Shown here: piece by piece, positions 32,049 to 40,425 of the stretch
How the letters are laid out: the number at the start of each line of letters is the position of its first letter
How positions within the stretch are numbered: the first letter of the stretch is position 1
Assembly (NCBI GenBank): GCA_002364005.1
Contig: DEXG01000036.1
Span: 1 to 64,000, forward strand
DNA: 64,000 nt
Direction of reading: 5' to 3'
DNA from: Phycisphaerales bacterium UBA3190
GTDB lineage: Bacteria > Planctomycetota > Phycisphaerae > Phycisphaerales > UBA1924
Made by a program: the position numbers and the translations under genes
The notes under the pieces: generated by a model
Told to the model about the DNA's origin: nothing
Databases searched by the model: none
What the model saw: only the letters and a program-made list of their open reading frames with translations

Positions 32049-33203
32049 TCAGGGGACGATCACCTCAGCCCAGACAGGGAAATGATCCGATGGGAACTGG
32101 TCCGCATCGCCCGGATCTCGCCAGACCCCTGTCTCGGTGACCGTGATCCCTGAGGAGGGCAGCACATAATCAACCCGCAACCCAAACCGGGCGGTATCGG
32201 TGCGGTCGAGCTTCTCGACCCGAATCGACGACGCCGGGTGCGTATCGTCGGCGATGAGATCGCTCGAGAAGAGCTGGGAGAACATGGTCATATCCACGCC
32301 GCTGCCATCTGCCGGATCGCAGTTCAGATCGCCAAGTATCACGAAGTTCGCATCCAGCTTCAACCCGCCCGTCTTCCCAGCATCGTCATACAGCGCGGGC
32401 TCGCCGTCGATGTAGGCTCGGATCAACGCGATCTCATCGTGATTGCGGAGCACATTGCGCCGTTCAGGACCATCGAACGCCGGCGGGGTCGGGTGGGAGA
32501 TCAAGGCGTGCAGCACGGTCCCATTGGGAAGCTGGATTGGTACATCGGCGAAGTTCTTCGAAGCGAGCCGCATCGCGTCCCATTCCTCGTCGCTGTACCA
32601 GGGGGTGCCGTCTTCGTTCATGGGGGCGGTGTGCCCGGGCAGGTCTTTCCACAGGAACTGCTGAAAAGTGCGGATCTGATCAGCCCTGATCTGCAACTTC
32701 GGGTGCACCAGCAGGGCCATCCCGTACTGACCGGGGAAGGTCCCGAACCCGAAGCAGTCATTCCCATACGCTCGCTGACTATCGGTTTGGCCATCAGCTG
32801 TCATCTCGGGCAGTGTCGCGTCGACCGTCCCCGAGTTGTCGAGATCGAAGCCCGAATGCAGCCCGGTATTAGTCGCGGGCGTGTAGGTGTCGAACCGGAT
32901 CGGCTGGAGCCCCTCGCCCTGCGAGGTGGCCAGGTAGTTGTAGACGAACTTCTCTGCGTTGCTGGGCCCCTCATCATCACTGACCGCGATCTCATTGAGC
33001 AGGATGATGTTGGGCCGCAGACGCTGGATCACCGCCGCGATGGCCTGCAGCCGCTCGTTGTCGGCTCCGTTGAGATCTTCATCGCGCACATCCTCGATAT
33101 TGAAGGTCGCGATACGAAGGGCAACGGGCTGCGTTTCGGACGCTTTGGCCGCCGAAATCGAACAGGCGAGGACGAAAAGTACGATCAGTCGTGTGGCTAT
33201 CAT
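32049..33203 (-). CDS. Secreted endonuclease/exonuclease/phosphatase-family protein
   Basis: The 384-residue product has a signal peptide (RLIVLFVLACSISAAKA) and an EEP-superfamily domain: RIATFNIEDVRDED, IILLNEI (metal Glu), HALISHPTPP, FVILGDLNCDPADG (Asp-x-Asn), RVDYVLPSSG and SDHFPVWAEV (the terminal Asp-His). Members include nucleases, phosphodiesterases and sphingomyelinases; an Asp-rich insert (DLDNSGTVDATLP) is unusual. The substrate could be extracellular DNA or phospholipid phosphate. AAAGG lies 7 bases before the ATG. The downstream ctaB gene probably has its own promoter. Confidence 0.88.
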   Translation of the reverse strand: MIATRLIVLFVLACSISAAKASETQPVALRIATFNIEDVRDEDLNGADNERLQAIAAVIQRLRPNIILLNEIAVSDDEGPSNAEKFVYNYLATSQGEGLQPIRFDTYTPATNTGLHSGFDLDNSGTVDATLPEMTADGQTDSQRAYGNDCFGFGTFPGQYGMALLVHPKLQIRADQIRTFQQFLWKDLPGHTAPMNEDGTPWYSDEEWDAMRLASKNFADVPIQLPNGTVLHALISHPTPPAFDGPERRNVLRNHDEIALIRAYIDGEPALYDDAGKTGGLKLDANFVILGDLNCDPADGSGVDMTMFSQLFSSDLIADDTHPASSIRVEKLDRTDTARFGLRVDYVLPSSGITVTETGVWRDPGDADQFPSDHFPVWAEVIVP

Positions 33204-33261
33204 GGTGTACCTTTGATCGGTCAGTTCGGGCGATACAAGCCAATGAACAGGGCCGGTTTAT

Positions 33262-33335
33262 GCCCCCGTAGCTCAGCTGGATAGAGCACCGGACTTCTAA
33301 TCCGACGGTCGCAGGTTCGAATCCTGCCGGGGGTG
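33262..33335 (+). tRNA. tRNA-Arg, anticodon UCU (reads AGA/AGG)
   Basis: A cloverleaf of 74 bases: acceptor GCCCCCG with CGGGGGT, D-arm GCTCAGCTGGATAGAGC, anticodon loop CTTCTAA (anticodon TCT), T-arm GCAGG-TTCGAAT-CCTGC, discriminator G. No CCA is encoded. The first acceptor pair is G-U and the top anticodon-stem pair (27-43) is C-A, both non-standard, the rest pair perfectly. It lies in a 136-base gap between two minus-strand genes. Confidence 0.97.
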
Positions 33336-33339
33336 TTTT

Positions 33340-34290
33340 CTATTTCGGCACGAGCGCTTCGAGTACTTCATCGAGTGTTCCGTACCTGAACTTGAAACCC
33401 TCATCTTGCAACCTTCGGGGCATGCAGTATCGCCCGTAGAGCACCAGATCGGGGTCCGTATCGAGCACGGTGGCACACATGAGCCGAAGCCCAATCTCAG
33501 GGCCCGGCAGCGCGATGGGCTGCCCCAGTCGCTTGCGAAGCGCCCGCATGAACTGCATGTAGGACACGGGCTCGGGTGCCGTGGCGATGTATACCCCGCT
33601 GCGAGTGTCATTGGTCAGGGCATCTTCGAAGATGCGATTCATGTCGTGTTCGTGGATCCAACTGATACCCTGCGTGCCCGAACCCACACGCCCGCCGAGC
33701 CCGAGCCGGGCCACCCGTCGCAGAGTCGGGAACGCTCCGCCCTCACGCCCGAGCACGAAGCTGGTCCGCAGCACCACGCCGCGTGTCGAGTCGGGGCAGG
33801 CCTTGGCAAACGCCGCTTCCCATGCCTGGCCCACCGTCGGCGCGAGCCCATACCCGAAGGGTGAAGATTCATCACACACCACGCTGGGCGGATCGCCGTA
33901 GATATGGGCCGTGCTCATCTGCACCCAAACCAACGGCTGATGATCAATCTGAGCGAAAGCCTCCCCCAGCACACGCGTCGATTCCACCCGCGATCGCAGG
34001 ATCTCATCGCAGCGTGCGGGCGTCTTTCGACAATCAACCGATCGTCCCGCAAGGTTCAACACATGGGTGCAGTTGTGTAGAACCCTGGTCCAATCGCCCA
34101 GACTACGCCCATCCCATGATTCGAAAGAGATCCGATCCGAGGATTGGGCCAACCGGGGCTCAGACCGGCTGAGAATCACGATCTCCCAATCCGCCTCGGG
34201 CTGTTCGAGCAGGTGTTGTGCAAAGGTCGTGCCGAGATAGCCACTGCCGCCTGCTATGACAAGCTTTTTGCGTGCATGCACCTTTGACAT
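33340..34290 (-). CDS. TIGR01777-family NAD(P)-dependent epimerase
   Basis: A 316-residue atypical short-chain dehydrogenase of the SDR39U1/TIGR01777 family. Features: Rossmann motif VIAGGSGYLGTTFAQHLL, NLAGRSV (about residue 78), QMSTAHIYGDP in place of the usual YxxxK region, RTSFVLGREGGAFP, ISWIHEHDMNR and the C-terminal LPGPEIGLRLMC block. Many members sit near cell division or DNA repair genes, but their reaction is unknown. The ATG has GGGG about 6 bases upstream. It starts 62 bases from the divergent cbs gene and ends 4 bases from the tRNA. Confidence 0.9.
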   Translation of the reverse strand: MSKVHARKKLVIAGGSGYLGTTFAQHLLEQPEADWEIVILSRSEPRLAQSSDRISFESWDGRSLGDWTRVLHNCTHVLNLAGRSVDCRKTPARCDEILRSRVESTRVLGEAFAQIDHQPLVWVQMSTAHIYGDPPSVVCDESSPFGYGLAPTVGQAWEAAFAKACPDSTRGVVLRTSFVLGREGGAFPTLRRVARLGLGGRVGSGTQGISWIHEHDMNRIFEDALTNDTRSGVYIATAPEPVSYMQFMRALRKRLGQPIALPGPEIGLRLMCATVLDTDPDLVLYGRYCMPRRLQDEGFKFRYGTLDEVLEALVPK

Positions 34291-34340
34291 ACGAATCCCC
34301 TTGCGTAATGCGGCCCGGTCGTTTTATGCCCACCAGACCC

Positions 34341-34346
34341 TATGAT
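34341..34346 (+). promoter_or_regulatory. -10 box for leaderless cbs
   Basis: TATGAT is followed by 6 bases and the ATG at 34353. No ribosome-binding site is present. Confidence 0.5.
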
Positions 34347-34352
34347 GAGTCT

Positions 34353-35771
34353 ATGCAAACAGCCACCAATCCTGACACCGCTCAGACCAGAACCGCCCCA
34401 ATCGTCGACAACATCCTCGAGGCGATCGGCAACACACCGCTCGTCAAGCTCAACAAGATCGTCGAGCCCGGCTCCGCCACGGTCTACGCCAAGTGCGAGT
34501 TCATGAACCCCGCGGGGTCGATCAAGGACCGCATGGCCAGTTACATCATCAACAGAGCCGAGGAAGAGGGCCTGCTCAAGCCCGGCGGCACCATCGTCGA
34601 GAACACCTCGGGCAACACCGGCATGGGTGCCGCGATGACCGCAGCCGTCAAGGGCTACAAGGCCGTCTTCACCATGCCCGACAAGATGAGCCAGGAGAAG
34701 ATCGATGGCCTTCGTGCCTTCGGCGCCACCGTCATCATCACACCCACCGATGTGCCCGGCGATTCGCCAGATCACTATGTCAATGTCGCCAAGCGTGTGG
34801 CCGAGGAAACACCCAACTCGTTCTATATGGACCAGTACCACTCGCAGTGGAACATCGAAGCCCATGAGGTATTGACCGGTAAAGAACTCTACGAGCAGAC
34901 CGACGGCGGCAAGGTCGACGCGATCGTCGTCGGCACCGGCACCGGCGGCACTGTCTCGGGCATCGGGCGCTACTTCAAGAAGATGGGGGCCAAGACCCAG
35001 ATCATCGGCGTCGATCCGCTCGGCTCGGTCCATTACCACTTCTTCAAAACCGGCACGCTCCCGACCCCCTATGTCTACAAGGTGGAGGGGTTGGGCGAGG
35101 ACATCAAGTGTGAGGCCTTCGACCCCAGCGTCGTCGACGAGATGTACCAGGTCAATGACTACGAGTGCTTCACAACCGCACGCCGACTCACCCGTGAAGA
35201 GGGCCTCTTCGCCGGTGGCTCATCGGGCGGCATGGTCCACATCGCCTGCCAGGTCGCCAAGGAGATGGGGCCGGGCAAGACCGTGATCGCGATCTGTCCC
35301 GACTCGGGTACCCGCTATGTCACCAAGTACCTCAGCGACGAGTGGATGAAGATGCACGGCTTCCTCGAGCCCGAGAAGGGTCTGGGGCTCATCGAAGACC
35401 TGATCGCACCGGGCGCCAGCGTCGTGACCATCCCCGAGAACGCTCCTGTCAGCGAAGCCGTGCACGCCCTTCGTGAGAACGGCATCTCGCAGGTCCCTGT
35501 CGTCAACAGCGACGGCAAGCCCATCGGCATCATCCACGAGGTCGATGTGCTCCGCGGGCTCCACGGCAACTCGATCGCGATGAACACCCCCGCCAAGGAC
35601 ATCATGAACCCCATCGGTGGGCTCCTGCATCCCAAAGCACGCGTGGAAGAACTCTACGGCATCTTCGAGACCGACCATGTCGCGATCGTCATCGACGGCG
35701 CGGACATCAAGGGCGTGGTCTCCAAGATCGACCTCATCGAACACCTGGGCAAGATCAATAGCAAAAGCTGA
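34353..35771 (+). CDS. Cystathionine beta-synthase with CBS domain pair
   Basis: A PLP enzyme that condenses serine and homocysteine to cystathionine. The 472-residue product has the fold-type II catalytic core (NPAGSIKDRM with the PLP Lys; TSGNTGMG and VGTGTGGTVSGIGR as phosphate-binding loops) and, after residue 345, two CBS domains (VVTIPENAPVSEAVHALREN; AKDIMNPIGGLLHPKARVEE) that in eukaryotic CBS bind S-adenosylmethionine. The heme-binding N-terminal domain of human CBS is absent. The next gene, 30 bases on, encodes the following transsulfuration enzyme. The start at 34353 follows the leaderless promoter; a longer frame from 34272 has no signal. Confidence 0.93.
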   Translation: MQTATNPDTAQTRTAPIVDNILEAIGNTPLVKLNKIVEPGSATVYAKCEFMNPAGSIKDRMASYIINRAEEEGLLKPGGTIVENTSGNTGMGAAMTAAVKGYKAVFTMPDKMSQEKIDGLRAFGATVIITPTDVPGDSPDHYVNVAKRVAEETPNSFYMDQYHSQWNIEAHEVLTGKELYEQTDGGKVDAIVVGTGTGGTVSGIGRYFKKMGAKTQIIGVDPLGSVHYHFFKTGTLPTPYVYKVEGLGEDIKCEAFDPSVVDEMYQVNDYECFTTARRLTREEGLFAGGSSGGMVHIACQVAKEMGPGKTVIAICPDSGTRYVTKYLSDEWMKMHGFLEPEKGLGLIEDLIAPGASVVTIPENAPVSEAVHALRENGISQVPVVNSDGKPIGIIHEVDVLRGLHGNSIAMNTPAKDIMNPIGGLLHPKARVEELYGIFETDHVAIVIDGADIKGVVSKIDLIEHLGKINSKS

Positions 35772-35801
35772 TCGCCACACAAATCAGAAGGACAGCGATA
35801 C

Positions 35802-36959
35802 ATGGAAGTTTCAGGCACCCACGATTTCGGGACCCGCGCGATCCACGCCGGGCAACGACCCGACCCCAGCACCGGCGCGATCATGACGCCGATCTACCAG
35901 ACCTCGACCTTCGTCCAGCAATCGCCGGGCAAGATCATCGGCGAGTACGACTACTCCCGTGCAGCCAACCCGACCCGCGCCGCACTCGAGGCCAACATCG
36001 CCAATCTCGAAGGCGGCAAGCACGGGCTCTGCTTCGCTTCGGGCGTCGCGGCAACCGGCGCTGTGATCCACCTGCTCAGCAGCGGCGACAAGGTTCTGCT
36101 CGGTGACGATGTTTACGGAGGCACCAACCGGCTCTTCAACCGCGTCTTTGCTCAGCTCGGCATCGAGACCGTCATGGTCGACATGACCGATCTCGACGCG
36201 GTCAAAGAAGCCATCGACGAGCGCACCAAGCTCATCTGGCTGGAAACCCCGACCAACCCGACGCTCAAGATCGCCGACATCAAGGCCGTCGCCGAGATCG
36301 CCAAGGCCAACAAGGTGACCCTCGCGGTCGACAACACCTTCGCGACCCCGTTCCTGCAGAACCCGCTCTCGCTGGGTGCGGATATTGTCTGCCACTCGAC
36401 CACCAAGTACATCGGTGGCCACAGCGACTCGATCGGTGGCGTGCTCGTCACAAACGACCCGGACCTGCATCAGCGGCTCAAGTTCATCCAGCTCTCCGAG
36501 GGGGCCGTCCCCGGCATCATGGAGTGCTTCCTGCTGCTGCGCTCCACCAAGACCCTCCATGTCCGCATGCAGCGTCACTGCGAGAACGCCGCCAAGATCG
36601 CCGACCACCTCAACAACCACCCTAAGGTCGAGAAGGTCATCTACCCGGGCCTCGAATCGCACCCCCAGCACGAACTGGCCAAACGCCAGATGTGCGGGTT
36701 CGGCGGCATGATCACCATCTACATCAAGGGCGGGCTCGAAGAATCCCGTGCCATGCTCGAGAAGACACACCTCTTCGCCTGTGCCGAATCACTCGGCGGC
36801 GTCGAGTCCCTCATCGAGCATCCCGCCATTATGACCCACGCATCCGTCCCCGCCGAGCACCGTGCCAAGCTTGGCATCACGGATAACCTCGTGCGTCTGA
36901 GCGTCGGTATCGAAGGCGTCGATGACCTCATCGCCGACCTGGATCAGGCACTCGGCTAA
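35802..36959 (+). CDS. Cystathionine gamma-lyase/synthase family PLP enzyme
   Basis: The 385-residue Cys/Met-metabolism enzyme has TRAIHAGQRPDPSTGAI at the N-terminus, YDYSRAANPTRAALE, SGVAATGAVIHLL, VDNTFATPF and CHSTTKYIGGHSD with the PLP Lys. Coupled to a cystathionine beta-synthase, the likely reaction is cystathionine to cysteine, 2-oxobutyrate and ammonia, giving a complete homocysteine-to-cysteine route; sequence alone cannot exclude gamma-synthase activity. GAAGGA lies 12 bases before the ATG. A bidirectional terminator follows. Confidence 0.92.
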   Translation: MEVSGTHDFGTRAIHAGQRPDPSTGAIMTPIYQTSTFVQQSPGKIIGEYDYSRAANPTRAALEANIANLEGGKHGLCFASGVAATGAVIHLLSSGDKVLLGDDVYGGTNRLFNRVFAQLGIETVMVDMTDLDAVKEAIDERTKLIWLETPTNPTLKIADIKAVAEIAKANKVTLAVDNTFATPFLQNPLSLGADIVCHSTTKYIGGHSDSIGGVLVTNDPDLHQRLKFIQLSEGAVPGIMECFLLLRSTKTLHVRMQRHCENAAKIADHLNNHPKVEKVIYPGLESHPQHELAKRQMCGFGGMITIYIKGGLEESRAMLEKTHLFACAESLGGVESLIEHPAIMTHASVPAEHRAKLGITDNLVRLSVGIEGVDDLIADLDQALG

Positions 36960-36979
36960 ACCACAATCTGTCTCCATGA

Positions 36980-37008
36980 AAAAGGCCTCCCAATCGGGAG
37001 GCCTTTTC
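36980..37008. terminator. Bidirectional terminator between the transsulfuration operon and msrBA
   Basis: AAAAGGCCTCCC (36980-36991), AATC loop, GGGAGGCCTTTT (36996-37007). A-run and T-run flank the perfect 12-bp stem, so it works for both convergent genes. Confidence 0.9.
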
Positions 37009-37024
37009 AGTTGGTGAACGCAGA

Positions 37025-38116
37025 TCAATCAGGGATCGGGCAATGCCCGCCGTGCTTGAGGTGGTAATCCTGGTGGTAATCCTCGGCTTTGTAGAACTTC
37101 GGGGCCATCTTGATCTCAGTCGTGATGGTCTTCTCAGCCCATTTGCCCTCACGCTGCTGGTCCTTGATGAACTGCTTGGCAATCTTCATCTGCTCATCAT
37201 CGGTGGGGTAGATCGCGGAGCGATACTGCGTGCCCACATCAGGCCCCTGTCGATTGCCTTGGGTCGGGTTGTGAATCTTGAAGAAGAAGGCGAGCAACTC
37301 TTCATAGCTGATCTGCGCGGGGTCGTAACGCAGCATGACCGATTCTGCGTGTCCAGTCGCGCCGCTGCAGACATCCTCGTAGCTTGGGTTGTCGTCATTG
37401 CCGCCCTGGTAGCCTGATACAGCGTCGATCACGCCCGGCAGTTGGGCGAACCGATCCTCGACACCCCAGAAGCATCCGCCTGCGAAGTAGGCGGTTTTCA
37501 CCTTGTTGGCGATGGGCTGCTCGGGCAGTTGCTGACCGTCTTCAACGAAATCAAGCGAAACGGAGTTGACACAGAACCGGAGCCCCGTGGGCTTGGGGCC
37601 ATCGGTGAAGACATGCCCAAGGTGGCCGCCGCAGCGGGCACAGACGATCTCATCTCGTGTCATCCCGTAGGAGGTGTCGGTATGGGTACGGACATGTTGC
37701 TCATCGAACGGCTGGAAGAAGCTTGGCCAGCCGGTTCCGGATGTGAACTTGGCATCACTCTTGAAGAGTGGCAGATCACAGAGGTGGCAGATGTAGACCC
37801 CCTCTTTCTTGTTGTCGGTTAGGTTGCCACAGAACGCGGGCTCGGTGCCCTGATTCAGGATGACCTTTGCTTCCTCGGGCGTCAGCTTCTTGGCGAGTTG
37901 TTCGATCCGGTCGGTGCTCAGGGGGGTGATGTCATAGCCCGATTGTGAGATCAATGTGTTTTCAATACTGGACATGCTCTGATTTTCCTCCATCGAAATC
38001 GACTGCGAACCACCTGCTGGCGGGACCAGCATCACACCGGCGAGCTTGAGTCCCAGAAAGATTGAGAGCCCGAAGATAAGCGTGCTGAAGGCGGCATGTG
38101 GTTTCGTCATGAACAT
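37025..38116 (-). CDS. Membrane-anchored MsrB-MsrA fusion (methionine sulfoxide reductases)
   Basis: The 363-residue protein joins two repair enzymes in the order B then A. After an N-terminal membrane anchor (FSTLIFGLSIFLGLKLAGVM) comes MsrB (about residues 65-200): zinc pairs ICHLC and VCARCGG, TGWPSFFQPF and GLRFCVNSVSLDF with the catalytic Cys. MsrA follows (about 208-355): YFAGGCFWGVEDRF with the nucleophile Cys, SGYQGGNDDNPSYEDVC, GHAESVML and RSAIYPTDDEQ. Together they repair both sulfoxide stereoisomers, probably in the periplasm. GGAG lies 7 bases before the ATG at 38116, deciding that start. Confidence 0.94.
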   Translation of the reverse strand: MFMTKPHAAFSTLIFGLSIFLGLKLAGVMLVPPAGGSQSISMEENQSMSSIENTLISQSGYDITPLSTDRIEQLAKKLTPEEAKVILNQGTEPAFCGNLTDNKKEGVYICHLCDLPLFKSDAKFTSGTGWPSFFQPFDEQHVRTHTDTSYGMTRDEIVCARCGGHLGHVFTDGPKPTGLRFCVNSVSLDFVEDGQQLPEQPIANKVKTAYFAGGCFWGVEDRFAQLPGVIDAVSGYQGGNDDNPSYEDVCSGATGHAESVMLRYDPAQISYEELLAFFFKIHNPTQGNRQGPDVGTQYRSAIYPTDDEQMKIAKQFIKDQQREGKWAEKTITTEIKMAPKFYKAEDYHQDYHLKHGGHCPIPD

Positions 38117-38217
38117 GAGTGTACTCCGATCAACTGGATACATAGGTAAACAATCGATGACCAGCGATTATTCGGCTCCACGATGATTTCGCTCGGAACG
38201 CGCCACCGGATGCGATG

Positions 38218-38757
38218 TCATGCCGATTGACGCTGCCTGGGTTGGCAATAGGGGGCGAGCTCTTCGGGGAGGCGTTTGAGCCCGCGCCGAACCGCCTTGC
38301 TGATGGCGTAGTTGAGCGAATCATGCATGCGCTCGTGCACCCGATCGGTCACATTGAGCCCAAGCTCGTGCATCATGTCGATCGAGAACTTCCACGCGTA
38401 ATACTCTTCCAGGCAGCGGGGCTTGTAGGTCCCAAAGCCGATCGCGTGATGCCCGATCTCGTGCAGGAAGATGGCCGCCGACATCGGCCCCTTCGGCTTG
38501 GGGGATTCGATCAGTTTCGAAACCGTCCCGTCCTGATAGGTCACCTGCCACGCGACGCCCGACATGGAACTTCGCCATTTGCGGACCCGTACGCCATATC
38601 TGGCGAGCATCTCCCGCGTCACCTGCTCGTACCGAATCTGCATCGCGGTGGGGGGCTTCTTGGTCGCTGAACGCGGCTTGGCAACTGCCCTGCGAACGAC
38701 AGGGGCCGGCTTCTTCCGCCGTTTGGGCAACATGTCCCAAAGCGTCAACGCGTTCAT
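38218..38757 (-). CDS. Small HExGHH zinc metalloprotease-like protein
   Basis: The 179-residue protein has a Lys/Arg/Pro-rich N-terminal 40 residues, then a beta-strand domain and AAIFLHEIGHHAIGFG (about residue 95), a zinc-binding HExxH. Downstream CLEEYYAWKFSIDMM offers the third ligand Glu in gluzincin or ImmA/IrrE style. The metzincin third His is absent. No named family is recognised. The start overlaps the stop of fmt (ATGA), so it is the last gene of the def-fmt operon and is translated with it; a role in N-terminal peptide processing is conceivable but unproven. Confidence 0.7.
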   Translation of the reverse strand: MNALTLWDMLPKRRKKPAPVVRRAVAKPRSATKKPPTAMQIRYEQVTREMLARYGVRVRKWRSSMSGVAWQVTYQDGTVSKLIESPKPKGPMSAAIFLHEIGHHAIGFGTYKPRCLEEYYAWKFSIDMMHELGLNVTDRVHERMHDSLNYAISKAVRRGLKRLPEELAPYCQPRQRQSA

Positions 38758-39707
38758 AAACCGCTCCCAGTGGGGATCACGCTGCCAATAAGTCGTTCAC
38801 CCGTCTCAATCGAGCGACCATTGGCAAATGACTTCCAATCCATGGCTCGCTTGCCCTGGGGTTGCACCATCAGCAACGCCACAGTTCCTCCATCGCCGCA
38901 GGCCACCAGCCCCTCATCGGCACTGATCACCGTCCCCGCCTGTTCTTGGGAGCTTGCCGTGGCCGGTTTTACCCGGTTGATCTTGATGGTCTCGTCCCGG
39001 AAGCCAACCGTGACGCTCGGCCAGGGGTTAAGCCCGTTGATGCGAGCCGCGACGAGCCGGGCCGGCTGGGCAAAGTCGACCACGCCGTCGGATTTGCTCA
39101 TCTTTGGGGCAATGGTCACCTGCTTGGGGTCTTGGGTCGTGTAGGACTCCTGTCCAGCCGAGCGTTCACGCAGCACCTTCGCCACAAGTGCGGGCCCATC
39201 ATGCGACAAGGCGTCGTGGAGCATGGAAGCAGTCATATTGGGCTCGATCACCCGCTCGGACTTGGCCAATACCGCCCCAGCGTCCATTTCCTTATCGATG
39301 GTGATGATGCTGTTGCCGCTGACCCGGTCGCCCGCGACGATGGCCGCGTTGATCGGGGCGGCACCACGCCAGCGGGGGAGTCGGCTCCCGTGGAGATTGA
39401 TCGCCCAGCGATCCGCCAGGAGCTTCTGGCCCAGATACTGGCCGTAGGCGATCACCACCCACGCATCCGCATCCCAGCCACGCACGATCGCGCGGGCCTC
39501 GTCGGTGTTGATCTTCTCGGGCTTGATGATCGGTACCTCGGGGAGGTGTTCGCTCGCCCACGCACCGATCGGAGTGGGGGTCATCTTCCCGCCACGCCCG
39601 GCCTTCCGGTCCGGCTGGGTCACAATCCCGGTCACACGATGCTCCCGCGCGAGCATTTCCAGTGTGGGGACGCCAAATGCGCCGGATCCGAGAAAGACGA
39701 CATCCAT
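38754..39707 (-). CDS. fmt: Methionyl-tRNA formyltransferase
   Basis: Fmt formylates initiator Met-tRNA. The 317-residue product has VVFLGSGAFGVPTLE, INLHGSRLPRWRGAAPIN (catalytic Asn and His; family form HxSLLPxxRG), ITIDKEMDAGAVLAKS with the catalytic Asp, and the C-terminal OB-like domain (GLNPWPSVTVGF). GAGGGG lies 6 bases before the ATG at 39707. A GTG at 39725 overlapping the def stop is in frame but less likely. It follows def closely, as in many bacteria, and precedes the metalloprotease-like gene. Confidence 0.95.
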   Translation of the reverse strand: MDVVFLGSGAFGVPTLEMLAREHRVTGIVTQPDRKAGRGGKMTPTPIGAWASEHLPEVPIIKPEKINTDEARAIVRGWDADAWVVIAYGQYLGQKLLADRWAINLHGSRLPRWRGAAPINAAIVAGDRVSGNSIITIDKEMDAGAVLAKSERVIEPNMTASMLHDALSHDGPALVAKVLRERSAGQESYTTQDPKQVTIAPKMSKSDGVVDFAQPARLVAARINGLNPWPSVTVGFRDETIKINRVKPATASSQEQAGTVISADEGLVACGDGGTVALLMVQPQGKRAMDWKSFANGRSIETGERLIGSVIPTGSGL

Positions 39708-39721
39708 GCCAGACCCCTCGA

Positions 39722-40306
39722 TCACCGCTTGGCGGCTTTTTCCATGGATTTGATGCGAGCCCGATTCTTGAGGCGTGACATCTGGGTCATCTTGTCAAGG
39801 ATCAGCACCCCATCAAGGTGGTCGATCTCATGCTGCCAGCAACGGGCGAGCAGCCCGGTTGCTTTGAGCTCGACCTCATTGCCCTCAATATCAATCGCAC
39901 GCATGGTGACCGTGCTGGGACGATTCACTTCCCCCGTGATGCCCGGCAGCGAAAGACACCCCTCGTCATAGGGCTCGAGGTCTTTCGAGTACTCCGTGAT
40001 TACGGGATTGAAGAACGCCTGGGGCTCGTCGGTGCTGATCGGGAGCCCGGACGGGTCGGGTTCTGCTTCTGGATCGGTCGGCACATGGGCCACAAAGAGC
40101 CGGACCGGCAGACCGACTTGCGGGGCCGCGAGTCCGATACCCTGTGCACCACGCATCAGATCGACCATGCGGTGGGCCACCGCCAATAGCGATTCGTCCA
40201 CGCCGGTATCGACTGCAACCGGATTCGCTTTCATGCGAAGCACCTCAGTCGGGTACAGCTCAATACGCAGCTTCGCCGGGTCTACTTGGGTCAGATCGGT
40301 GGTCAT
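39722..40306 (-). CDS. def: Peptide deformylase
   Basis: Def removes the formyl group from nascent proteins. The 194-residue enzyme has the three family motifs: GIGLAAPQVG (motif 1), EGCLSLPG (motif 2 with the metal Cys) and QHEIDHLDGVL (HExxH motif 3). The region GLPISTDEPQ between motifs 1 and 2 is a short insertion. The start ATG at 40306 has no ribosome-binding site; the -10 box lies 6 bases upstream. It is the first gene of the def-fmt-metalloprotease operon. Confidence 0.95.
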   Translation of the reverse strand: MTTDLTQVDPAKLRIELYPTEVLRMKANPVAVDTGVDESLLAVAHRMVDLMRGAQGIGLAAPQVGLPVRLFVAHVPTDPEAEPDPSGLPISTDEPQAFFNPVITEYSKDLEPYDEGCLSLPGITGEVNRPSTVTMRAIDIEGNEVELKATGLLARCWQHEIDHLDGVLILDKMTQMSRLKNRARIKSMEKAAKR

Positions 40307-40312
40307 CCAGAG

Positions 40313-40318
40313 ATCATA
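40313..40318 (-). promoter_or_regulatory. -10 box for leaderless def
   Basis: On the minus strand TATGAT is followed by CTCTGG and the ATG at 40306. No ribosome-binding site is present. Confidence 0.5.
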
Positions 40319-40425
40319 CGACCCGAGCACGAACTTGTGCGGGTTTGAGACGCATGAAGCCCGGTTTCTGTATACACTTGCTCGTCTGGGACGAACCCGA
40401 CAGACCGCATCGAGGAGCAACCACC

